A stretch of 25,878 nucleotides of DNA from contig CAUDNR010000402.1 of assembly GCA_958430865.1 (NCBI GenBank), forward strand, positions 38,285 to 64,162, in the 5' to 3' direction. This document shows, piece after piece, positions 1-8,291 of this stretch (the stretch's first letter is position 1; every line of letters starts with the position of its first letter). Both the position numbers and the translations under genes were made by a program. The stretch comes from Entrophospora sp. SA101 (taxonomy: Eukaryota; Glomeromycota; Glomeromycetes; Entrophosporales; Entrophosporaceae). The notes under the pieces are model-generated. The model was not told the DNA's origin and did not search any database. It saw only the letters and a program-made list of their open reading frames with translations.

Positions 1-1447
1 CTCGACCATCATATCTAAATTTGGCAGTAAGGAAAATAGTTTTTTAACCAAAATCACGTGTAACCCTTTTTTAAAAATTTTTTTTGCATTTTTGAATTTT
101 TTTGAGCGCGTGGCGCAGCAATAGGAGGTCTAGACCAAGCCAACCATATCTCATTTTTTTTACTAAATAAAAAGTGACTGATTTTTTCACCAGTTATAAT
201 CCTTATAATATAAATATATATTATGCAATAATCTCAATTTTTGTCAGAGGGCATTTAAGCTACCTTTTGCTAGAGAACCACCCATATATACTGATATATT
301 AATATGTTGTGGTCACATGGGTTCTAAGCGATGATGAATTCTCTTTTACATTATTAATAAAAATTATCAATTAAATCATACAAATAATCTGTAATCGTAG
401 CTCATCACTAGGATTTATATCCGCAGATAGTGTGCACATTACTGTATCGTATATTTCTTTTATTTCTTGACAATTGAAATTCTTTGTTAGTTTTACCAAC
501 CATAGAATGTGAAATCAGTAAACTCAAATCGCAATGTAACTTATACTCCTAGGACCCGTCCAATCGATGACAGCACGGAATAAGAAAGGAAACAAATTAA
601 TCATTGTCAAATCTGTTGGTAAACTTCAAAATTAAAGCCAATATCGTGAGTACTAATTAAAGTTGTTTTACAGAGATCAGAATTAATCCGTTTGTTATAT
701 GTTTCAAACTCAGATGATAGCATCGTTTAACGCTTTTTTATGCTTTGTAGGCGACACACCTTGATATTAATTAAAAGTCGACTTGTTTGCTCATGCTTGA
801 TATTGATATTTACCGCGATGCGATTTTTGTTTAAATATTACGCGCGTAACACTGATAGAAATGGTAAGGTGTGGAGTAAAATTGGTTCCTTTAACTAACG
901 TTTTCTAAATATTTATACTTATCAAATTTTTGAAGCATCTTCTTAAGAGGAAAGTGTCGACTTTAAATCCCTCTTAAAGGCATTATTATATTGAATGTTT
1001 TCTCCAAATATGTTTACTTCTAATTTAATGAATATATTTGCAATGATATGTGCAGATTAGAGATGTTAATTTAATTCTAAAAAATACAACAATTATTAAT
1101 CAATTTTTTGTTTCGTTTCAAAAAAAAGAACATGATCAATAAATAGACTCGAACTAAATCTGTTTCGTAACAAAGTGATTTGTTGTCCTTAATTGTGGTC
1201 AAGAAATGGATAAAACATTTCCTTGGAGACCTTGTTTAATTTTTATAGAATTTGTTTATTATAATTAACAATGTACTGCATGAACATGTTTGCTGGAACG
1301 CGGAAATACGTTAACTGTTGCCAGTCGCATTGGTTAAATTGATTCACAAAAGAGTGTTGCATAAATTGGAAATTAAAAAAAATGTATAGGATTCTTGGAG
1401 TTCAGTCCGAATTAATAAAAGAATGTAGTGGGAATAAAGCTCATCAC
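1..1447. other. Non-coding AT-rich stretch upstream of kinase locus
   Basis: No open frame of useful length and no recognisable RNA gene on either strand. The DNA is AT-rich with short poly-A and poly-T runs. I see nothing to annotate in it. Confidence 0.6.
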
Positions 1448-1519
1448 GAGCTGGCTTGCGAGCCAAAAAACTTATTCAGCTTGCGAACCTACTAAGTTAT
1501 TTGGCTTGCAAGCTGGCTC
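1448..1519. repeat. 72-bp foldback (short inverted repeat)
   Basis: The arm GAGCTGGCTTGCGAGCC (1448-1464) is matched at about 14 of 17 positions by the reverse complement of GGCTTGCAAGCTGGCTC (1503-1519). A third related piece, GCTTGCGAACC, lies between them at about 1479. The whole is more GC-rich than its surroundings. It could be a tiny MITE or a remnant of one. No target duplication is clear. Confidence 0.45.
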
Positions 1520-1879
1520 ATGCGGTACCTTAAGTGGAATAGCAGAGAAGAAATAGTAGTGTTGTCACCATATTATATTCATTGTATAAACTATTTAATA
1601 ATCTTAAATTTGTTTGTTATAAGCATTATCTGTTGATATGGACAAAAAAAAAAAAAGATTTTTTACCAAGTCCAAGATTTTAGTCTTTTGAGTAACGCAT
1701 GTTCTATTTGTTTAATATATAAAAAACTGTATTATTGATGAAGCAGCAAATATATAATTAATTATCAATGCGAATTAATTGTCAACGTTGACATGTATTA
1801 TTTTGTGATACACATTTGTGGCTAAAAAGACTAAAAAGAAAAAAAATTTTTTTGACAAATTATAATAAAAAACACAAAA
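1520..1879. other. Upstream region of first kinase copy
   Basis: AT-rich with a poly-A run near 1643. The last 40 bases before the ATG at 1880 are A/T-rich and resemble the bases before the third kinase copy at 6712: both have a poly-A/poly-T junction followed by an ACAAAT...AATAAAAAA-like stretch. This points to a shared ancestral promoter/leader. No specific promoter element can be named. Confidence 0.35.
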
Positions 1880-2462
1880 ATGGAGAACATTTTAGATAAA
1901 AATGATGAATATTCAAAAAAAAGATGTATGTTTTATGAGGAATGTCCAACTTGTAATAGATATAATACTAATCAGGCATGGTGTCAATCATGTGATCCAA
2001 AGCTATTAACTGAAGGATGGACTAGTGGTAATGAAACATTAGATGAGTTGATTAAAAGTACACAACTCAAAACAATTGGATGTGATAATAAATATTATCT
2101 TTTATGGATTTCTTATAATGATTTAACAAATATTGAAAAGATAGGTGAAGGTGGCTTTGCAACTATATATGAAGCTACTTGGTTAAATGATGATAAAAGT
2201 ACAAATGATGATAATGAAAGAACCAGTAAATGTATGCCCGTGACATTAAAAAAACTACATAATTCACAGAATATTTCTAATGAACTTCTTAATGAGGTAT
2301 TTTGTTTTGTTTTTTTATTTATTTTTGGATTTTTTAAATATTATTGTTGTAATAAATATTTTATTGTTCAAAAATTATATGAAGCTTAAAGATGATACAA
2401 TTCGTATTTATGGATTAACACAAGATCCAATTACAAAAGAATATATCTTTGTAATATATTTC
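1880..2462 (+). pseudogene. Truncated protein kinase copy 1 (N-terminal head and N-lobe only)
   Basis: Exon 1 (1880-2296, 139 codons) encodes a zinc-ribbon-like head (CPTCNRYNTNQAWCQSC), the WTSGNETLDELIK motif and the start of a kinase N-lobe (GEGGFATIYEATW). The invariant lysine motif reads VTLKKLH. A GT donor follows GAG at 2296. The matching acceptor is gone: where intact copies have ...TTTTAG|TTCAAAAATTAT, this copy has ...TTTATTG|TTCAAAAATTAT (exon-2 homology from 2367). Exon-2 homology covers only about 28 codons (to IYGLTQDPITKEYIFV) before the sequence runs into copy 2. There is no catalytic loop, so on its own it cannot be an active kinase. An AG at 2383-2384 could serve as a substitute acceptor. 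Splicing 2296 to 2385 keeps frame and fuses copy 1 to copy 2 in a predicted 584-residue protein with two N-lobes. Unspliced, it stops at 2389 (169 residues). Kinase family assignment is firm; gene status is open. Confidence 0.75.
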
Positions 2463-3804
2463 ATGGAAGAGGAAAGGGATAGAAAATATGGGGTATGTCC
2501 AACTTGCAATAGATATAATACTAATAGTTCATGGTGTAAATCATGTGATCCAAAATTATTAACTGAAGGATGGACTAGTGGCAATGAAACATTAGATGAA
2601 TTGATTAAAAGTATACAACTTAAAGCAATTGGGTATGATAATAAATATTATCTTTCATGGATTTCTTATAATGATTTAACAAATATTGAAAAGGTGGGTG
2701 AAGGTGGTTTTGCAACTATATACAAAGCTACTTGGGTAAATGGTAAGAAGTACACAGATGATAGAAAAAGGTATAGTAAAGATAGGACTGTAGCATTAAA
2801 AAAACTACATAATTCACAGAATATTTCTAATGAATTTCTTAATGAGGCAAATTATTTTATTTTTCTATTTATTTTCAAATTTTTTGATTATTATTATTGT
2901 AATTAAATATTTTATTTTGTAATTTTAGTTCAAAAATTATACAGAGTTCCTTGATAAAACAGATATAATTCATATTTATGGATTAACACAAGATCCAATA
3001 ACAAAAGAATATATATTTGTAATGAAATATATAAAAGATGGAAATCTTCAAAATTATTTAACAAAATATTTTAAAAATTTAAAATGGGAACATAAAATTA
3101 AGATTCTTGGGCAAATTATCACTGGGTTAAAAGATATTCATGAAAAAGGAATTATTCATCATGATCTTCATAGTGGTAATATTCTTCAGTCTAAAAAATT
3201 TGTTGAGTCATATATTACAGATTTAGGATTATCATGCCCAGCTAGTCAAGCATTATCATCAAACAAAAATGATATATTTGGAGTACTACCATATGTTGCA
3301 CCAGAAATTTTAAAGGAGAAACCATATACAACAGCATCAGATATATACAGTTTTGGAGTTCTGATGTCTGTAGTATCAACTGGACAACAACCTTTTAATA
3401 ATTTTGCACATCATGTAGAACTTGCAACAAAAATATGTGGAGGTGCAAGACCAAGATTCTCAAACAACACACCAAAATTCTACATTGAACTAGCATTCAG
3501 ATGCATGGATGCTGATCCAGATAAACGTCCAACTGCTAAAGAAATTCTTGAGATTATTTATGATTGGAGTTCATTTATTTCAGGTTGGGGATATTCAGAA
3601 AAACAAAAAGAATGTAAGGATGAAAAATCAATTAGAAAAATGTTTTATAAAATGGATGAAATAAAATTTGATCCTTCAACAATTACTGCAACAATTCATC
3701 CAAATGCAGTTTATACTAGCAGATTATTAAATTTTACAAACCTTCCACAACCTGTGAATTCCAATAAAGTAACAATTATTGGCACTAATAATGGTAATTA
3801 TTAA
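2463..3804 (+). CDS. Protein kinase-like protein, Rhizophagus-type (TKL/Sel1-linked expansion)
   Basis: Two exons, 2463-2846 and 2929-3804, give 419 residues. The intron (2847-2928, 82 nt) begins with GC, not GT, and ends TTTTAG; the phase is 0. Domains: zinc-ribbon-like CPTCN...WCKSC (residues 12-28), WTSGN motif (37-41), P-loop GEGGFATIY (79-87), VALK with lysine 113, likely alpha-C glutamate 128 at the exon junction, catalytic loop HHDLHSGN (205-212), DLG (226-228), APE (252-254), SDIYSFG (267-272), and the conserved tail HPNAVYTSRLLNFTNLP. HRD is HHD, so it is a non-RD kinase, and DFG is DLG, as is common in this fungal family; D207, N212 and D226 remain, so activity is plausible. I chose the ATG at 2463 because it gives a short leader ending KYGVCPTC, typical of the family. 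The frame is also open upstream through copy 1, so a longer fused product is possible. Substrate unknown; probably cytoplasmic. Confidence 0.85.
2847..2928 (+). other. GC-AG intron of intact kinase
   Basis: The exon ends AATGAG and the intron starts GCAAATTATTTT. The orthologous position in the third copy (7165) reads GTAAATTATTTT, so the T has become C at intron position 2. The 3' end TTTTAG|TTC is normal. The flanking coding sequence joins in frame (LLNE/FLNE then FKNYTEFL), so removal of this intron is required for a full kinase. Reading through would hit a stop at 2904-2906. Confidence 0.8.
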
Positions 3805-4303
3805 TATTCAATCATTGACTATTTTCATTTTTATTAAATTAACAATATTTAATAAATATCTGCTCTTGTGATAAATATTTTGTAGATTCTAAACAAGTTG
3901 ATTTAGCTATACCAGATGACTTACCTGAATAAGTTAAATCCTATCACTTGTTATGTATTAAATTATTTATTTATTTTATTTATCTGGCTACTACAATTTA
4001 AATGTCTTTGAGTAATGATATTATATAATAACCTCTAGATTTTTTTTTCATTTTGAAATTCGGATGTCAAATATGCACACTAAAATAATTGATTTTGACA
4101 AAAAAATAAATGTAACCATAAATTTACATAATTGCAGTATTGTTTGTTTCTTATCTTTTCAAATCAATGGTTTCATTTTTTTATAGCATTAACAATTGAA
4201 GTGATGCACTTATCAATATATCATATAATATATAATATATAAATAATTTATTTAATACATGTACCTGAATAATTTAAATATAATAAAAATTATACCTAAA
4301 TTA
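3805..4303. other. Intergenic, 3' side of kinase
   Basis: AT-rich sequence with a TA-rich run (about 4215-4245). It presumably holds the kinase 3' untranslated region and polyadenylation site; the AATAAA-like words are too frequent here to choose one. No gene seen. Confidence 0.5.
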
Positions 4304-4484
4304 TCAAATAAAAAGCCCACATCTAATCATTTCAACTTGTTGAACCACTATTACAGTCAACTTGAGAAGCGTTTCCCCATCCTCCAGATTTAGTTGTCCC
4401 AAATGACTCTCTGAGTACATTAAAAAAATACCACCTTCAATAGATAGGTAGGTCCTGCTTGTGTTGTTACTAGCCACATTGATG
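4304..4484 (-). other. Candidate terminal exon, unrecognised protein
   Basis: On the minus strand a polypyrimidine tract ending TTTTCTCAAG is followed by 181 bases that stay open for 59 codons to a TGA at 4304-4306 (ends MIRCGLFI). It includes the segment SIEGGIFLMYSESHLGQLN. It has no ATG, so it would be a last exon with a phase-1 acceptor. Residue composition looks protein-like. I cannot name a family or connect it with confidence to upstream exons. It may be a remnant of a decayed gene extending into 4500-5400. Confidence 0.35.
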
Positions 4485-4557
4485 CTTGAGAAAAGAAGAA
4501 ATTTTCAAAATTAGAACCAGATACTGGTCACCAAAAATGCAAACTGAGAAACATCTA

Positions 4558-5400
4558 TCAAAAACCACAACCTTGCCTTCGAATTTCCTTTTTAAAAAAG
4601 AAATAAGTGTGTAAAGGCTTCCTCAGATCTTCTACCCCTTGACGATGGCAAAAGACAAATGGACCCTCTTGCATGAAGTGGCAACACCATGCCAAGCAAT
4701 CACCCATTACACATCTACCTGCACTACCGAAATATGCTGGACAAGTTGTGGAAGGGCCCTGGGATGGTAAATTAGGCAAGTGGGAACATTTCTTCAATTA
4801 TGACGAATTTCAAAAACCATGGAATGATCCACATGCACAGCTTTATCTACACAATCCATGCAAGAATTCCTGGCCCCATCATGAAAAAAATGTTGCATCA
4901 TTTGGTCATGAAGTATTGCAACCATCAATCGAGAACCATGTTGCAAAGGGTTCCCTCAGCCACAATCGGATCAAAACCCCAAATCTGAAATTGAAATTAT
5001 TCAACACCAAAGATAAAAAGGTAGGGTGATTGTCCAGTGAATGCCACACATTCTTTATGTTTTGCTAGATACACAGTGAGCCCTTTTCTTTAATAACTTG
5101 TGATGAAGATTGCAGCAAGATCAGAACTAGACTTGCTGGATGTTTTACCGCATATTGAGAAAGCTTCCCCCTAAGATACAACAAAACAATAAATTCACTT
5201 AAAAATAGCTATCTAAAAAAAAAGACCATTTCAGAGGCATATGAGACAATCTTAAAGCTGCTTTTACCTGAGCTTGAGAATCAAAATCTATGTTTCATCA
5301 GCTGACATCATTGAAAAATCGTCGGATGGAAAATACACCCACTTCTTTTTGACAGGTTTGGAAAGTCCTTCAAATCATTAATCTAAAAGAAAAGAATACT
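4558..5400. other. Coding-like remnant block, unrecognised
   Basis: GC content rises here relative to the flanks. The plus strand has a 118-codon open frame (4673-5029) rich in H, P, W and N (for example GKLGKWEHFFNYDEF). The minus strand has an overlapping 79-codon frame with many cysteines (4558-4797). Further along the minus strand (about 5265-5390) a protein-like segment KKKWVYFPSDDFSMMSADE ends in a stop and is offset by one frame from INDLKDFPNLSK just before it. The picture is a decayed gene or transposon. The reading strand is not certain; the minus strand is somewhat favoured because of the neighbouring candidate exon at 4304-4484. Confidence 0.3.
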
Positions 5401-5779
5401 CCCCGCTTATGTTGCTAGCTAGAACATTGGTGAAAAGACACACACTCATCCTTGAAAGTGAGGAATATACAAAGAAATATTGATTTTTCAAACTGTGCAC
5501 ATAAAACTGAGCTACATAAAATCAATGCCGTTAAATATCTATGGTGGATAATGATCTGCTCATCTCATCAGCAATACCTTCATAATAATGACTCAACACA
5601 TATAACACCCTTGATATTTTCTTTTTGGTATTGGTATGTTGACATTAATATGGCTCACATTAACCAATACTTTCTTTTCTAGAACTTGTTTTCAATATCA
5701 AATCACTATTTTAAAAAAACCCCATTTATAAGAGTCTAATTTTTATTTTTATTTTTTACCATTATTTTCTGAATTACTT
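5401..5779. other. No gene recognised
   Basis: A 76-codon plus-strand frame (5452-5682) has no recognisable motif and a low-complexity setting; I regard it as chance. Otherwise featureless AT-rich DNA. Confidence 0.45.
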
Positions 5780-6235
5780 GTCATTGTTTTTCTCAAGTTG
5801 CATTCGAATTATTCATAATAACAGCTTAAATTATTCGTTTTATTCGAATTATTTGTTTTATTGAATTACTCGTCTTATTTGAATCATTTGTTTTATTTTG
5901 AATCATTTGTTTTATTTTGAATTATTCATTTTATTTTGAATTCATTTTATTTGAATTATTCGTATTATTTTGAATTATTCGAATCATTCGTTTTATTTCA
6001 AATTATTCGTTTTATTTATTTTATTTCGATTATCAAATTATTAGTTTTATTTGCTTTATTCGAATTATTCGTTTATTGATTTTATTTCTAATTGTTTATC
6101 CATTTTATTTGGATCATCAAATTATCGAATTATGCGTTATTCATTATTCGAATAAACTTCATGATGTAATTCAAATACTCAAATTCATAACGTGTAAAAC
6201 AAATAATTCGAATAAAACTTATTCGAACAGAAACC
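5780..6235. repeat. Degenerate ATTCGAATTATTCGTTTTATT repeat tract
   Basis: About 450 bases consist almost wholly of variants of a 15-20 base unit built from GAATTATTCG and TTTTATTC (or TTTTATTT). TTCGAA palindromes are frequent. At the right end the same motif appears in reverse orientation (CGAATAAAACTTATTCGAA, about 6209-6227), so the tract is partly self-complementary. It is best read as a decayed minisatellite or the body of a repeat-rich MITE. It has no coding potential. Confidence 0.65.
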
Positions 6236-6711
6236 CTAAACAAGTAGTATAGTTGTATATAGTGATTTTAGTTTAGTTTGAACATTATTGGCTGTGCGCA
6301 AGGTAAAGTATGCCAGATTTGGTGACTCCGTAATAAATAACTCAGATCGCACGCTCGCAAATATTATAGGCCGTAAATAATTACGGCATTACAGTTTTAC
6401 GATTATGACTTTAACGATTTTAGGATGTCATGCTGATTTTTTTTATGTAATGCTGAATTGTTGTAATTCAGGTATATACACAAATCATAAAAAAAAATTT
6501 TTTTAAAGGAAATGTTGCATGTGAAACTGAAATTGAAATCTGAATATGAAATTTGATTGGCTAATTTGAATTTCACTCAACAAAAATATAGGTGTTGGTT
6601 GAGTGAGAACTTATTAAATATATTGTTTTTGGGTTAAAAAATAACTCCTTTAGAAAAAGTTTTTTTTGGTCTATTACACAAATAATAAAAAATCACAAAT
6701 AAATTTTAAAG
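6236..6711. other. Upstream region of third kinase copy
   Basis: No gene seen. The last 60 bases, with a TTTTTTTTGG run and ACAAATAATAAAAAATCACAAA, resemble the sequence before the first kinase copy at 1880. This suggests that the duplicated unit included its leader. Confidence 0.4.
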
Positions 6712-7455
6712 ATGGAAAATACTTTTGATGAAAATAAACATCATGACGACACTTCTATTAACAAAAATGATGAATATTCTGGTAAAAGAATAAAATATTT
6801 TGGGTAATGTCCAACTTGCAATAGATATAACACTAATAAGGCATGGTGTCAATCATGTGATCCAAAGCTATTAACTGAAGGATGGTCGAGTGGCAATGAA
6901 GCATTAGACAAGTTGATTAAAAGTAGACAACTTGAAACAACTGGTCATTATAATCATCTTCAATGGATTCCTCATAATAATTTAGCAAATATTGAAAAGA
7001 TTAATGAAGGTGGGTTTGCAACTATATACAAAGCTACTTGGTTAAATGGTTATAAACATATAAGTTATGAAAATGGAAACTATACCAGAACCATCAAAGA
7101 TAAGACTGTGGTATTAAAAAAACTACATGATTCACAGAATTTTTCTGATAAATTTCTTAATGAGGTAAATTATTTTATTTTTATTTCCAGATTTTTTTAA
7201 TATTAGTATTGCTTTAATTAAATATTTTATTTGTCATTTTAGTTCAAAAATTATATAAAGTTTCATGATAAAGGAGATATAATTCATGTTTATGGATTAA
7301 CACAAGATCCAGTTGCAAATGAGTATATATTTGTAATGGCATATATAAAAGATGGAAATCTTCAAAATTATTTAGCAAAATATTTTAAAAATTTAAAATG
7401 GGAAAACAAAATTGATATTCTTAGACAAATTATTAGAGGTTTAAAAGTTATTCAT
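6712..7455 (+). pseudogene. Broken protein kinase copy 3
   Basis: The ATG at 6712 opens a leader (MENTFDENKHHDD...KNDEYSGKR) like that of copy 1, which lacks about 12 of these codons. An in-frame TAA at 6805-6807 sits directly before CPTC, where copy 2 has GTA TGT. After the stop, homology continues in the same frame through the zinc-ribbon-like head, the P-loop region (NEGGFATIY, with the first glycine replaced by asparagine) and VVLKKLH. A normal GT-AG intron occupies 7165-7242 (78 nt). Exon 2 follows its paralogue to GLKVIH and then ends abruptly at 7455, just before the catalytic HHDLH loop. The rest is replaced by repeat DNA. With a stop, a damaged P-loop and no C-lobe it cannot make a kinase. 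A methionine at 6913 could start only a short fragment. Confidence 0.85.
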
Positions 7456-7660
7456 TTCCTAGGTGAACTGCCAACTTTTTTGATTGTGAGGATGAAGCAC
7501 AAAGTGTCAAATTGGCAATCTGTATTTTGGCTTTGCATGTCACATTTGAATTTGAGGGTGAGGCATGAAGTGCCGAAATAGTATTCATGACCTGGCTTTG
7601 AATGATGCATTCAATTACTGATCAAGGGTGAGGCACATAGTGCCAAATTGTTATCCTTTA
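7456..7660. repeat. Imperfect 67-70 base direct repeat inside the kinase break
   Basis: A core like GGTGAGGCACAAAGTGCCAAA recurs three times with near-regular spacing: about 7488 (GAGGATGAAGCACAAAGTGT), 7556 (GGGTGAGGCATGAAGTGCCG) and 7626 (GGGTGAGGCACATAGTGCCA). It starts exactly where kinase copy 3 ends, so it marks the inserted or recombined sequence. Element type not recognised. Confidence 0.5.
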
Positions 7661-7800
7661 TTTGGTACTACCACAAAGCATAATTTTTATAATATATGTA
7701 TATCTGTATTAATTATACCTTGGGGTAATACCATGAGTATGCTATGTTTTGGATCTCTAGAAAGCTTTCTCACATAGTCGATACTTTTGGGTACTACCAC

Positions 7801-8060
7801 TTCATGTCAAAATTTGTCCTATGTTTTCTTGTTTTACTATCGAAAAATTTATTCTTACTTTTGCGTATTACTGGGTTAAAAAATTTGATTAACTTTGATG
7901 TATCACCTTTACATATTACTGATTAAAAAATTTGTTCTTACCTTTGCGTATTACTTTACTAAAAATTCAACCTATGCTTTGTTGTTTTACTGGATCGAAA
8001 ATTTTGATTACTTTTGCATACTACTGAATCAAAAAATTTGTTTGCACTTTGGATACTTCC
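7801..8060. repeat. Degenerate tandem repeat, unit about 35 bases
   Basis: Six to seven diverged copies of a unit resembling TTACTGGATCAAAAAATTTG followed by TTCTTACTTTTGCGTA. Clear copies begin near 7833, 7868, 7915, 7950, 7985 and 8021; the phrase GGGTACTACCAC (7787) and GGATACTTCCAT (8050) flank the array. Short open frames here are by-products of the repeat. Confidence 0.6.
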
Positions 8061-8291
8061 ATTATAGCATCTGTTATTTATGGTGAAATAAATTTAGCAA
8101 GGTCAGTATATCATATACTTTGAGAGCTAGAAATTTACACCTAGTCATTTTTTCTTCTATAAATTTGATATCAGCAAATAAAAATAAAAAATTCATGATA
8201 AATAATAAAATTTCACCCAAATTGGGCAACAATGTAAATTTTTATAGATTTTATTAATCACATAGATATGATGTATCATTAAGCAAATTGA
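8061..8291. other. Spacer, nothing recognised
   Basis: AT-rich spacer between the repeat array and the 3' end of the minus-strand Uma2-like pseudogene, whose downstream region this is. Confidence 0.5.

Noticed and set aside
5452..5682. 76-codon plus-strand frame
   Set aside because: No motif, splice signal or conserved neighbour; probably chance.
5780..6235. Possible CRISPR-like array from regular ATTCGAAT repeats
   Set aside because: Units are degenerate and contiguous, without unique spacers, and the genome is eukaryotic.
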